A stretch of DNA of 64,000 nucleotides from CAVYOD01 sp963770045 (GCA_963770045.1 CAVYOD010000009.1:1-64000), one strand, 5' to 3'. Positions 8,169 to 16,629 are shown, counted from the first letter of the stretch. A program made the numbers and translations. Notes: generated by a model not told the origin, from the sequence alone.

Positions 8169-9758
8169 TTAGGCTTTTTCTTCCCAGCGGGATTTCACCC
8201 CGCGCTTCTTGTCGCGCTGGACGAGCGCCTGCTTGTATTCTTCAAGCGATTTATATTCTTCCGCGCTCGTGAGCACTTCAATCTGTTCCTGCTCCCAATC
8301 GTGCGGACTGCTTCGGAAAACAGGCAGCTTGTTACGGTGTCGGTAGAACATGTAATAGGCTATACAAATGAGAAGCCATAGCGGTCCCACGATCCTGCCG
8401 ATCTGATGAGTAATCACAACCGTGCAAAAAATGCTGGCGACGCCGAGAAAGCCAATAAAACCGAGGATGGGAATTTGGATAACCACTCCATCCTTGCGTC
8501 GGTGCCACTTGATATTGAGCGGAACTCTATAGGGCCGGGGGGTGTAGGGGTCCAGAAACCGTAAACGGATGAGCGAAATAAAAACCAGCATATAGCCAAA
8601 CGTTGCGCCAAAGGCATAGAGGTTGGCCAGGGTGTCCAAGACGCGAGGAGTCAAAAAGGCAACCATGGTGAGGACGAGTCCAACCCAACCGAAGCCGACG
8701 ATGGCATTGCTCGGAGTATGATATTTAGGGTGAACGTGGCTGAACCATTTGCTGACCAGCTTAAAGTGACTCATCGAATAGATGAGCCGCGAGTCTCCCA
8801 TGACTCCCGAATTGGACGAGATGAAGAGAATTGTCGCTCCCAAAAAGGCCGCAAAAGGCCCGGCGATAATCCCCAGATACGGAATGTGCGAGGCGAGATA
8901 GGCAATGGGGTCAGATTCATGGGCCCGGAATTCCTGCCACGGCAGGATGCCGAGACCGACGGTGGAAAAACTGACCGCCAATATAAAAACGGTGAATATC
9001 AGGGCGAGGGACGTCCGGGGAATGACCGTCGCCGGCCTCCGTGTCTCCTGCGCGGCCTGGGAGATGCTTTCCAACCCGACAAAGGAGATGATAGCCAGAG
9101 AGAATCCATACATAAACTGTCTCGTGCTCGGAAATTGATGTTTCCACTGGTCCATGAGCAATTCCGGACGCCAGGCCAATATGAAACCAAAGGTCACGAT
9201 GGACATCTCCATGACCAGGTCGATCAAACCGATGACCTCATTCATTTTCGAGGATCCCCGGACTCCCCGGACATTGAGCCAGCGCAAAAAGATGATCATG
9301 ACCATGGTTTCGATGAGCCAGAGGAGATTGATGTTATGGAGGGGCCCAATGTTCACAGCGAATTTGGCCAGCGTAATTCCGAAGTAGGGCAAGAAAAAGT
9401 TAAGGTAACCTGTTGATGCGGTCGCAAACAACGCGATGTCGATCGTATAGTCGAGGAGGAGAGCCGAGCCGGCGAGGAATCCGCTGAAATCGCCCAGACC
9501 CCGGAGCGAATAATATTGGCCTCCGCCGGCCACCGGGTAGGAGGAAGCCAGCTCCGTGAAGGCCAGGCCGATCATGATATAGACCAACCCGGCCAGGGCG
9601 AAAGCGAGCGGGGCGGCGCCCTGGGCCGCACCGATCACCAGTCCCAGAGCCACATAAATATCGGCGCCGACGTCGGCATACCCCCACATGAAAGACCCCC
9701 AGACCGTGACGTCGCGCCGGAGTTTTTGCGCCGACTCTGGTTGAGGGTTATTCGTCAT
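8169..9758 (-). CDS. APC-family amino acid permease
   Basis: The 529-residue protein has about 12 membrane helices. The APC hallmark is in helix 1, with small residues and an acidic position (GADIYVALGLVIGAAQG), and an AFTELASSYPVAGGGQYY segment follows in helix 2. It should import amino acids or related compounds with protons or sodium. The cytoplasmic C-terminus is charged (about 465-529). A consensus promoter and a leader hairpin precede it. The divergent Usp/TrkA/EIIA operon starts about 200 bp away, and such cytosolic sensor proteins are plausible regulators of this transporter. The substrate cannot be read from sequence. Confidence 0.88.
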   Translation of the reverse strand: MTNNPQPESAQKLRRDVTVWGSFMWGYADVGADIYVALGLVIGAAQGAAPLAFALAGLVYIMIGLAFTELASSYPVAGGGQYYSLRGLGDFSGFLAGSALLLDYTIDIALFATASTGYLNFFLPYFGITLAKFAVNIGPLHNINLLWLIETMVMIIFLRWLNVRGVRGSSKMNEVIGLIDLVMEMSIVTFGFILAWRPELLMDQWKHQFPSTRQFMYGFSLAIISFVGLESISQAAQETRRPATVIPRTSLALIFTVFILAVSFSTVGLGILPWQEFRAHESDPIAYLASHIPYLGIIAGPFAAFLGATILFISSNSGVMGDSRLIYSMSHFKLVSKWFSHVHPKYHTPSNAIVGFGWVGLVLTMVAFLTPRVLDTLANLYAFGATFGYMLVFISLIRLRFLDPYTPRPYRVPLNIKWHRRKDGVVIQIPILGFIGFLGVASIFCTVVITHQIGRIVGPLWLLICIAYYMFYRHRNKLPVFRSSPHDWEQEQIEVLTSAEEYKSLEEYKQALVQRDKKRGVKSRWEEKA

Positions 9759-9797
9759 CTTTTAAAAGGAATGCCTTTTCTCGGCCATTCAAGAAGA

Positions 9798-9813
9798 GGG
9801 CCTTAGGAGGCCC
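9798..9813 (-). promoter_or_regulatory. Leader hairpin of the permease
   Basis: GGGCC-TTAGGA-GGCCC forms a five-pair GC stem with a six-base loop, lying in the predicted 5' leader between transcription start (about 9821) and the ATG at 9758. On the minus strand the hairpin contains CCTCCT, which could pair with a Shine-Dalgarno sequence. Confidence 0.4.
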
Positions 9814-9827
9814 GAAATTCGTGGTAG

Positions 9828-9855
9828 ATTATAGTCAAATCATAAAAAATGTCAA
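9828..9855 (-). promoter_or_regulatory. Consensus sigma70 promoter of the permease
   Basis: On the minus strand TTGACA (9850-9855) and TATAAT (9828-9833) are both perfect matches, with a 16-base spacer. This gives a leader of about 63 bases. It also argues that the divergent usp gene starts at 9965 rather than at an upstream GTG at 9821. Confidence 0.8.
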
Positions 9856-9964
9856 TTCTATCGGGGGTTTACAAAAAAATTTGTCTGTGCTAAAGTTGCT
9901 CATTGACCGGTCGGGCACTAGCCTTGACCATGAAATTGCTTGGAGAAAAAAGGAAGAGGAAGCC

Positions 9965-10528
9965 GTGAATCCCGCCCCGCAAGTGACCTTTTTGGGAATC
10001 CTGCTGGCCGTTGTTTTTTGCGGGTGCATGTCTACCATTCTCTGGTGGATGCTCCATCCCCCGGCTCAAATCTCTCTCTCGGCGGCCAAGGCACGGGTCG
10101 CCATTTCCGCGATCAAAAAAATAATCGTTCCCACGACCGGCACGAGCTATGCGGAACGAGCCGTGGAACTGGCCTGCCGCCTCGGTGAGATCCAGAACGC
10201 GGAGATTCTCGTCACCTACGTTATCGAAATCCCTTTCACTTTGCCCTTGAACGCCAACATGGAAAAAGCCGAGACGATCGCCAAAGAAGCCGTCGAGCGC
10301 GGGACGGGGATCGTCCAGCACAGCAACCTGCCGTTCCGGGCGAGAGTCGAGAGAGCCAGAAATGTCGGAGAGGGAATCATCCGGCTGGCCAAAGAGGAAG
10401 ATGCTGACCTGATTGTGATGGGGATTCGGCCGATCACAGGCCAGCCCGAAAAGATTATCGGGCGGACGTCCGAGGCTGTCCTGCGCCGGGCCCCGTGTGA
10501 AGTGATCCTTGACCGGCGGGTCGAATAG
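9965..10528 (+). CDS. Membrane-anchored universal stress protein
   Basis: From the GTG at 9965 (ribosome-binding site AGGAAGAGGA) the product is 187 residues. It has one N-terminal membrane helix (VTFLGILLAVVFCGCMSTILWWML) and a cytoplasmic Usp domain beginning about residue 45 (IKKIIVPTTGTSYAERAV). The ATP-binding end motif is G-IRPITGQPEKIIGRTSEAVL. Usp domains bind ATP or other nucleotides and act as sensors. Anchoring to the membrane suits control of a transporter. It leads an operon with two TrkA proteins and an EIIA protein. Confidence 0.82.
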   Translation: MNPAPQVTFLGILLAVVFCGCMSTILWWMLHPPAQISLSAAKARVAISAIKKIIVPTTGTSYAERAVELACRLGEIQNAEILVTYVIEIPFTLPLNANMEKAETIAKEAVERGTGIVQHSNLPFRARVERARNVGEGIIRLAKEEDADLIVMGIRPITGQPEKIIGRTSEAVLRRAPCEVILDRRVE

Positions 10529-10543
10529 CGGAGAGGAGGATTG

Positions 10544-10957
10544 ATGAAAGCAGTGATCTTGGGTTGCGGCCGTGTCGGGTCGATGCTCGCCAATCTTCTC
10601 TCCGGGCAAAAATGGGACGTGGCGGTCGTGGACGCTAACCCCGATTCCTTTACCGGTCTGGATGAGACGTTTCCGGGACATCAGGTGAGCGGACGAATCA
10701 CGGACGAAGAAACCCTGAGAGAAGCGGGTTTGGACTCAGCCGACCTGGTCGTTGTCCTGACTTCGGATGACATCGCCAATTTGATGGCCGCCCAGCTTGT
10801 CCGCCAGCGCTTCGGCCGAGAAAAAGTCCTCGTCCGCGTCCGTGACCCGATCAAGGCCGGGGCTTACCGCGACCTGGGGCTGCAGACGATTTGCCCGAGC
10901 GAAATTGAACTGGGGATGATTCTCAAGGAGCTCGGGCTCACATCCGAGAAGACCTGA
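10544..10957 (+). CDS. TrkA-N (RCK) NAD-binding regulatory protein
   Basis: This 137-residue RCK protein has the Rossmann motif GCGRVGSMLA near its start, an acidic residue closing strand 2 (VVDANPD) and no C-terminal RCK-C domain. Such proteins bind NAD(H) or nucleotides and gate potassium or other channels. The ATG at 10544 follows GGAGAGGAGGA. The next gene is a second TrkA-type protein, so the pair may form a hetero-oligomer like a split TrkA. No Trk/Ktr channel gene is in the window, and the nearest transporter is the divergent APC permease. Confidence 0.85.
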   Translation: MKAVILGCGRVGSMLANLLSGQKWDVAVVDANPDSFTGLDETFPGHQVSGRITDEETLREAGLDSADLVVVLTSDDIANLMAAQLVRQRFGREKVLVRVRDPIKAGAYRDLGLQTICPSEIELGMILKELGLTSEKT

Positions 10958-10974
10958 AGGGCGGAGAGCAGGCG

Positions 10975-11620
10975 ATGTATATCATCATCGTCGGAGCAAG
11001 CAAAATCGGCTACAACCTGGCCAAGGCGCTCATCGCGGAAACGCATGAAGTGCTTCTGATCGAACGGAACAGGACGAAATACAATGTCTTTGGCCAAGGA
11101 ACTGGGGGAAGCCGTTTTTCACGGAGACGGATGCGAAGTCGGCTGCCTGAAATATGTCGGAGCGAGCCGGGCGGATCTGTTGATCGCCGTCACCGGCAGA
11201 GACGAGCAAAATCTCGTCAGCTGCCAGCTGGCCAAACTCCTTTTTTGCGTGCCAAAAACTCTGGCGGTCATCAATGACCCTAAGAACGAGGAGCTTTTCA
11301 AGAGCCTGGGTGTGGACCTGACCATCAACACCACGACACACATCAGCACCCTCATCGGCCATAGGCTCAATATCGACATTCTGATTCCGCTCCTCACGTT
11401 TAAAAATCTCGAGATCGTCCAGGCGGAGATCTACGAATCCTCCCCGGCCGTCAATCGTCAGGTCAAGGACCTGGGGTTGCCCTCGAACTCTCTTCTCATC
11501 GCCGCGATTAGAAACGGCGAAGCGATTCTGCTCAAGGGCGATTCGGTGATCATGGCCCAAGACACGGTGATTGCCATGACGACTCGGGAAACAGAGAGTG
11601 AGTTAAGAAAGATCCTGTAA
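10975..11620 (+). CDS. TrkA-type protein with N and C RCK domains (frame disrupted)
   Basis: The first part (MYIIIVGASKIGYNLAKALI) is a Rossmann start. About 36 residues in, near 11080-11090, the conserved sequence moves into another frame (SLAKELGEAVFHGDGCE) and runs to 11620 as a TrkA-N remainder plus a TrkA-C domain (EIVQAEIYESSPAVNRQV). With one base corrected the protein is about 215 residues, a normal TrkA half. The start lies 15 bp after the preceding trkA gene, and the stop lies 1 bp before the EIIA start. I suspect an assembly indel rather than a dead gene because the surrounding operon is intact. Confidence 0.82.
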
Positions 11621-11621
11621 A

Positions 11622-12080
11622 ATGAAGATTACCAAGTATCTCCCCCTATCCCAGATCGCGGCCGATCTCGAGGCCAAGGACAAAAAGGCGGCCATCGAAT
11701 TTCTGGTCAAGATGATGACTGATCGAGGCATGATCCCGGCTGAAAAAGCCCCGGAGGTGTTTCAGGCAGTGCTCGAGAGGGAGGCGCTGACCAGCACGGG
11801 GCTGGGGTACGGTCTGGCTCTCCCTCACGTGAGAACGGAGGTCGTTCCGAAAATCGAACTCGTTTTTGCCCGAAGCCGCAAAGGCGTGGATTTTGAAGCG
11901 CTGGACGGCAACCCGGTTTATTTTCTTTTTCTCGTCCTCGCGCCGGCGCGATGCGTGGATGAATATTTGAAAGTCATTTCGCTTATCTCAAGCCTCATGA
12001 AAAACGAAAATGTCCGGCAGCGTCTTTTGAGCGCTAAAAACGCGGAAGAGATTTTTGGCATCATCAATCAAGCTGATTGA
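11622..12080 (+). CDS. PTS EIIA type-2 (Ntr/fructose-like) regulatory protein
   Basis: The 152-residue single-domain EIIA has the phosphorylatable histidine in GLALPHVRTEVV (about residue 65). Standalone PtsN-type proteins accept phosphate from NPr but transport no sugar. In E. coli, unphosphorylated PtsN binds TrkA and controls potassium uptake. Here the gene follows a TrkA gene by one base, which supports the same partnership, although the target transporter may differ. Its 3' end faces gapN, 38 bp away. Confidence 0.85.
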   Translation: MKITKYLPLSQIAADLEAKDKKAAIEFLVKMMTDRGMIPAEKAPEVFQAVLEREALTSTGLGYGLALPHVRTEVVPKIELVFARSRKGVDFEALDGNPVYFLFLVLAPARCVDEYLKVISLISSLMKNENVRQRLLSAKNAEEIFGIINQAD

Positions 12081-12118
12081 TTCTTTTCCCCCCTGCCTCT
12101 TTTTTTGTGCTTGCTTTG

Positions 12119-13702
12119 CTATCTGCGGCTTTTTGGACCAAGGGTGTCCCCTTGGGGAACGTCCCCCAGTTTTCGAAACAAGCGCTTGCTCCAAGGATTT
12201 TCCCGGGCGGCAAGGATGGACTTGGCGGAAAAGGCGTCGAGGATCCCCGGGACGGAGAAATCGCCCTTGGCCGAATCCTTCCGGCCGGCAAAAGGAAAAA
12301 CATCCGGGCCGCGCTGGCACTTGGTGTTGATGTTGATCCTGGAGACCTGGTTTTTGATCAGGTTGACAAGGCCGCGGATCTCCGTGACGTCCCCCCCGAA
12401 GATACTCGCCTGTTGCCCGAAGGGCGACTTCACAATATAGTCACCGGGCACCTTGATGTTCTTGAAGGGAACCACGGGCAGGACCGGCCCGAACTGCTCT
12501 TCGTGATAAATTCTCATCCGGGGTTTTACGGGGCAAAGGATGGTTGGATAATAGACCGATTTGAAGGGGCGCCCGCCTCCCGCGTTGACGATCTTGGCGC
12601 CCAGGCGCAAAGCGTCAGCGACCATTCGCTCAAGATAACCGACCCGTTCGACGTCCGCGAGCGGGGTGATCCGGACGCCCTCCTCCCAGGGCATGCCGAT
12701 CTTGATCTTCTCGAGTTCTTTGTCCAGGGCCTCAAGAAAAAGCTCGAGATAATCCTCGTGGACAAAGAACATCTTGAGCGCGGCGCAGCGTTGTCCGTTG
12801 AAGGCCAGCGCGCCCAGGATAGATTCCTTGACCGTGGTCTCGAGGTCGGCGTCGGGAAGGATGACGGCCACGTTCTTGGCGCCGAGGCCGAGCAAACTCT
12901 TGAGCCGGTTCTTGCGCGGGTGCAGGTTGATCAAGTGGTTGGCCGTTCGGGCCGAACCGATAAAGGCGAACACATCGACCTGCCCGCTCTTCATCAGCGG
13001 CTCGATGATGGTCGGGCCGTCGCCGAAGAGACAATTGACCGCTCCCGGCGGAAAACACGCGGCGAAGTCTTCAAGAAGATAATCGAAGAAAAGGACTCCA
13101 AAACGGGGCGGCTTGACGATTGTCGTGTTGCCCATCAGCAGGGCCGGAAACAGAAGAGAAAAGGTCTCGAAAAGTGGATAGTTGTAAGGCCCCATGCAGA
13201 GTGCGACGCCCAGGGGTTCATCCCGGGTGATGCCCAGGATCCCCTTTTCGTGGGCCACCGCCGCGTAATATTTTTCTTTCTCCAGAGCCCGGTTGGTCAC
13301 CTGCTCGACATAATCAAGGGTGCGGGCGAATTCATCCTCCAGTTCCTTGTAAGGCTTGGCGATCTCCCACATCAGGAGCCGGACAATGGCTCGCTTCTTG
13401 CGGACGAGGCGAGACATGAATCGCCGCACAGCGTCGGCGCGCTGGGTTATCGTCAGCGAAGGCCACGCGCCGTTGCCCCCGTCGAAGGCCGACTTGGCCG
13501 CCCTGAGAGCGGCGAGAGCCTCCCGGCCGCCGAGGAGCGGGTAGGAGCCGATGTTTTTGCGCAGGAGCCGGCCTGATTTTCTCACATAAATCGGAGACAG
13601 GACCGGAGCGGTTTTTCCCGTCCAAGAGCGGATTTGGCCGCCGATCAGATAGCGGCGGGAACTGACAGGCGCCGGGAGAACGGAAACGGGCGGGAAGGTC
13701 AT
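12119..13702 (-). CDS. gapN: NADP-dependent (non-phosphorylating) glyceraldehyde-3-phosphate dehydrogenase-like ALDH
   Basis: This 527-residue aldehyde dehydrogenase most resembles the plant-type GapN family. The signs are FNGQRCAALK with catalytic C306 and the RININTKCQRGPDVFPFAGRK segment that binds the substrate phosphate. It would oxidise glyceraldehyde-3-phosphate directly to 3-phosphoglycerate, making NADPH. The expected catalytic glutamate position (LELGGKN in most ALDHs) reads LGLGAKN here, so residue 272 is glycine. The last ~25 residues are encoded partly by the 30-bp palindrome repeat (12142-12171) and extend past the usual family end. The ATG at 13702 has a GGAGGA about 15 bases upstream. 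Confidence 0.85.
   Translation of the reverse strand: MTFPPVSVLPAPVSSRRYLIGGQIRSWTGKTAPVLSPIYVRKSGRLLRKNIGSYPLLGGREALAALRAAKSAFDGGNGAWPSLTITQRADAVRRFMSRLVRKKRAIVRLLMWEIAKPYKELEDEFARTLDYVEQVTNRALEKEKYYAAVAHEKGILGITRDEPLGVALCMGPYNYPLFETFSLLFPALLMGNTTIVKPPRFGVLFFDYLLEDFAACFPPGAVNCLFGDGPTIIEPLMKSGQVDVFAFIGSARTANHLINLHPRKNRLKSLLGLGAKNVAVILPDADLETTVKESILGALAFNGQRCAALKMFFVHEDYLELFLEALDKELEKIKIGMPWEEGVRITPLADVERVGYLERMVADALRLGAKIVNAGGGRPFKSVYYPTILCPVKPRMRIYHEEQFGPVLPVVPFKNIKVPGDYIVKSPFGQQASIFGGDVTEIRGLVNLIKNQVSRININTKCQRGPDVFPFAGRKDSAKGDFSVPGILDAFSAKSILAARENPWSKRLFRKLGDVPQGDTLGPKSRR
12142..12171 (+). repeat. 30-bp GGGGAAC palindrome repeat, copy 2 (inside the gapN 3' end)
   Basis: This copy differs by one base from 6182-6211 read on the opposite strand. 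Flanking bases extend a dyad (CCAAGG...CCTTGG). It encodes KLGDVPQGDTL in the C-terminal extension of GapN. Confidence 0.75.
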
Positions 13703-13818
13703 CTTCGTTCCAGAATAGTCCTCCGTTCTTCATCGAAATATTTTACCAACAATAGAGAAAACTGGCTACTTTCAATTATGAATCTTATAAAAAAACTACG
13801 CTATCCCCTTTTTATGTT

Positions 13819-13851
13819 TACCCCTTACTCCTCACCCCTTACCATTTACTA
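13819..13851 (-). repeat. GTRAGNN heptamer array after the GNAT gene
   Basis: On the minus strand it reads GTAAATG-GTAAGGG-GTGAGGA-GTAAGGG-GTAAAC, starting directly at the TAG stop of the GNAT gene. Confidence 0.7.
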
Positions 13852-14907
13852 TATTTGAACTTCGTAGACGTCGGGGATATTCTCGATTTTGACTTCGGGG
13901 TTGAAGTTCCAGGCCCACAGGCTGACCGACCGTGGGTATGGGAAGAAATGGGACCGGTAAAGGACGCCGACAGGATAATATTTCTTTGTCCACTCCAGCG
14001 TCCCGATGCAGCCTGCGCCGCGGATATAGCTCAGATAAGATTGGATGAAGGCATAGCGCTCCGGCGGGGACAGGTCGGGAAAGGCAACGTGGTTGAACCA
14101 GGCCCAGCGCTCCGTCGTTTTCCCGAGATGGTCATAGTAGATAAAATTGATCAGCCCCTTCACTTTCCCTTCCTTCTCATAGACCAGAGTCTGGGAGACA
14201 TCCGGATAGGAAAGCTCCCAGGCCAGCTCGTCCTTGTCCCAAACGCGAGCCAGCCTCACACTGTTCTGATATTGATTGAGGAGCGCCAGACAATCCTCGA
14301 TGTCTTCCGGCCGGTACTCCCGGAGTTGAATTCCTGCCCTGGGTTTGGGGGGAAGATGAGCTCCCATGAGCTTGATGGCCGCACGTTCATACCATTTCAA
14401 TCCTTCGGAGACATTGGCCTTCTCCAGGTCAAGGATCCTTCCCAGGACATGCTGTTTCTTGACGAAGCTGAGCGGCCCTCCCGCAATTTCCAGTTTCTTA
14501 ATAAGCTTGGTCGAGCGGTGCCCCGATTCGAGGGTGAGCAGGGCGAAATCGTAATGGACTTTTTTGTTGTAGTCGAGCGTCTGACGGATCATGGCCTCGG
14601 CGATGCCCTGCCGGAATTGCTCTCTGCGGGTGACGAGAATACAAGTCAAAGCGCCGCGATAGATCTTCCCTTGAAAATGGAAACGGTGAGGGAGGTTGGC
14701 AAAAAAGGAGACGATTTCATCGCCTTTGTAGGCCGCCATGAGCAGGTTCTTATCGTCGACCCGGCCGAATATGTATTTGAGGAAGGCGGGCTTGTAAAAG
14801 TTGGGAAACGAAGAGATCCCGTATTCATCCCGCCAGGAAGTGTGGGCCATCCGCTCAAGCCCTTCCAGATCGCCTCGAAAAGGTTCTATCGAAATGCCGG
14901 AGATCAT
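13849..14907 (-). CDS. GNAT-family acetyltransferase, double domain
   Basis: From the ATG at 14907, which follows an AGGAGGAAGG ribosome-binding site, the product is 352 residues. Its N-terminal half shows a GNAT-like pattern (VTRREQFRQGIAEAMIRQ, the acetyl-CoA loop region), and the C-terminal half looks like a second, diverged GNAT fold. An upstream ATG at 14925 lacks a ribosome-binding site. The substrate is unknown. The ProXp-ala-like gene lies 32 bp upstream on the same strand. The stop codon abuts a heptamer array. Confidence 0.75.
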   Translation of the reverse strand: MISGISIEPFRGDLEGLERMAHTSWRDEYGISSFPNFYKPAFLKYIFGRVDDKNLLMAAYKGDEIVSFFANLPHRFHFQGKIYRGALTCILVTRREQFRQGIAEAMIRQTLDYNKKVHYDFALLTLESGHRSTKLIKKLEIAGGPLSFVKKQHVLGRILDLEKANVSEGLKWYERAAIKLMGAHLPPKPRAGIQLREYRPEDIEDCLALLNQYQNSVRLARVWDKDELAWELSYPDVSQTLVYEKEGKVKGLINFIYYDHLGKTTERWAWFNHVAFPDLSPPERYAFIQSYLSYIRGAGCIGTLEWTKKYYPVGVLYRSHFFPYPRSVSLWAWNFNPEVKIENIPDVYEVQI

Positions 14908-14938
14908 CCTTCCTCCTCTCGCCATCTCATTGAGGGCC

Positions 14939-15433
14939 CTAGATGCTTATGAATTGGACCGTGTTCCCACACCAGGCCAGGAACTTCTCAAAATCCGGAA
15001 AGCTCAGGCCGACGGTCGCGGTGTTGACGTTGGGATGAAAATTGACCCGACTGTAAGTCCTCAGGTCCTGGTCGATGACCACCCTCACCTCTTTGTCGCG
15101 GTCGTTGATCAGCCCGAAGGGAGAGACCGCGCCGGCTTGGAGTCCGAGGCAGCGAAGAAGTCTTTCCGGAGAAGCGAAGCTGAGCCGGTCCTCGCTGAGC
15201 TGCTGCTCCAGGCGGCGGAGGTCGGCCTTCTTGGAGCCCAGCAGGATGACGAGATAATGATGGTTTCCCTTTTTGTTTCGGAGAAACAGGTTCTTGCAGT
15301 GAGCCCCGCTGATGCCGGCCCAGTGGCGCTCGGCTTCCTCCACAGTGTAGACCGGAGGATGTTCGTGACGGTCATAGGCGATGCCCAGACCGGCCAGCAG
15401 GTCATAGACCTTTTGTTCCGCCTCGGCGATCAT
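14939..15433 (-). CDS. Prolyl-tRNA editing protein, YbaK/ProXp-ala type
   Basis: The 164-residue stand-alone editing domain carries the family landmarks: HEHPPVYTVEEAE near residue 23, KNLFLRNKKG with the catalytic-site lysine, LLGSKKADLRRL, and the SPFGLIND loop. These match the ProXp-ala/PrdX group that deacylates mischarged Ala-tRNA(Pro), rather than the Cys-specific YbaK group. It acts in the cytoplasm as a translation quality-control factor. The length is typical. No ribosome-binding site stands out at the ATG. Confidence 0.88.
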   Translation of the reverse strand: MIAEAEQKVYDLLAGLGIAYDRHEHPPVYTVEEAERHWAGISGAHCKNLFLRNKKGNHHYLVILLGSKKADLRRLEQQLSEDRLSFASPERLLRCLGLQAGAVSPFGLINDRDKEVRVVIDQDLRTYSRVNFHPNVNTATVGLSFPDFEKFLAWCGNTVQFISI

Positions 15434-15478
15434 TTCGCGCGGTATTATAGCACAAGACGATGCCGGACGGCTCGCGCC

Positions 15479-16306
15479 TCACTCTGCGGACGGAATCTGA
15501 TATTGGGAGTAAACTTCCTCGACGACCATGCGCACGTGTTTGAGGAAGAATCCGGCATTGACTCTAATTTTTGTATTTTTCAAAACAAAGTATCCACCGG
15601 GCAGGAGCTGAAAATCAATGGTCATCTCGAGTTCTTTGACAAAGCGCGGATTTTTGGCGGGCCTGACCTCCGCGCGGAGGACGTCAAAGGTTTCATGATC
15701 GATATAGTAACTGCCTTCAAAATCGTTTTCTTCTTTGATTCTGGATTTCGCGGCCACGACGAAGACGAGCTTTTCATCCAGAGAGGCTTCGGGAAGGAGC
15801 CAAAACTCATAGTGAGGCCTGTTCTTAGCGCTGAAGGGGAGGAAATCCTCTTCCGTCATATCTAAACGCAGGCGCTGCCGTCTCCTGTCCGTCGTCCCCT
15901 TCCGCCTCCTCTCCTCTTGCTCCCTCTGCTCTCTCGCTCTTCTCTCGGCGGATTCTTTGCGATATTTTTCGGTGATGTCCTTCTTTGCTCCGTCTTGTGT
16001 TTCGGTCGCGCTGATGATCTCTTCGGTCAAGTTCCCGTGATTGATTCCGGCCTTCCGATCGACCAAGGTCACTTTCTCGGGTTTCCAATCTTTGTCCATC
16101 CGGGTGATCGTGGTGAGAACGGATAAGCTCCAGTTTTCATTTTTGGCATGGGATTCCATGCGCTGGGTGATCTTATCGAGAAGGTTGTAGACGTCAAATC
16201 CCCGCTCCTGGACCGCCGGAGCCGGGCGGGAAAGGGCCAGAGCGGCGATCATGAGAAATCGAAGCGCCCGCCCGTTTTTGATCATAACGCATGATCTTTT
16301 TTTCAC
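15479..16306 (-). CDS. Exported protein, outer-membrane lipoprotein-sorting-like
   Basis: The 275-residue protein has a signal peptide (to about residue 32, ending near RPAPA) and a beta-rich body that recalls the LolA-like/MucB fold, for example GSYYIDHETFDVLRAEV and TIDFQLLPGGYFVLKNTKIRVNAGFF. Between them a charged segment (about residues 108-145) is almost entirely Lys, Arg and Glu and probably forms an alpha-helical spacer. The fold assignment is tentative. The start may be the GTG at 16306 or the ATG at 16285; neither has a clear ribosome-binding site. It ends 45 bp before the tRNA-editing gene. Confidence 0.65.
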   Translation of the reverse strand: MKKRSCVMIKNGRALRFLMIAALALSRPAPAVQERGFDVYNLLDKITQRMESHAKNENWSLSVLTTITRMDKDWKPEKVTLVDRKAGINHGNLTEEIISATETQDGAKKDITEKYRKESAERRAREQREQEERRRKGTTDRRRQRLRLDMTEEDFLPFSAKNRPHYEFWLLPEASLDEKLVFVVAAKSRIKEENDFEGSYYIDHETFDVLRAEVRPAKNPRFVKELEMTIDFQLLPGGYFVLKNTKIRVNAGFFLKHVRMVVEEVYSQYQIPSAE

Positions 16307-16490
16307 GTTTCCACAACCCCATGATTATTTTACAACAAAAGAGCAAGTACTCGAATCAGATAGTAAGCATTTCGAATTATGTGACGGTGGAGTAGGGGCT
16401 TTGGGAAGGGCTGCAACGGCCATGAGGCGGAGATCAGCCTAAACAAATCGTCGTTCCGTCCCCGTTCCCCGTGACTTAATCAAGTTTATT

Positions 16491-16629
16491 GGGAGATGGG
16501 GGGCAGGCGTGGGGGCCCCCCACCCGCAGCGCAAAATTCTAGGAATACTCGCCCTATTCAAGAAAGTTAGGGCACATGTCCCTGAATTTTGCCGAGGATG
16601 GGGGAGCGCCGTCGCGGGGCCCCATCTCC
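16491..16629. other. Nested inverted-repeat region, candidate structured RNA or element
   Basis: GGAGATGGGG (16492-16501) pairs with CCCCATCTCC (16620-16629). Inside it, GCAAAATTC (16531-16539) pairs with GAATTTTGC (16584-16592), and inside that GCCCTA (16551-16556) pairs with TAGGGC (16568-16573). A GC palindrome lies at 16509-16523. GATGGGG at 16597-16603 can also pair with 16620-16626, competing with the outer stem. The rest of the 16307-16688 gap holds no gene that I can support. Confidence 0.5.

Noticed and set aside
9821..9964. N-terminal extension of the Usp protein from the GTG at 9821
   Set aside because: It would overlap the permease promoter, has no ribosome-binding site and reads unlike a protein. 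The GTG at 9965 has a good ribosome-binding site and starts just before the membrane helix.
10975..11620. Programmed frameshift in trkA
   Set aside because: No slippery heptamer or downstream structure is obvious at about 11085, and many other genes in the window have similar breaks.
12077..13576. A 499-residue plus-strand frame opposite gapN
   Set aside because: It is the shadow of a well-conserved aldehyde dehydrogenase.
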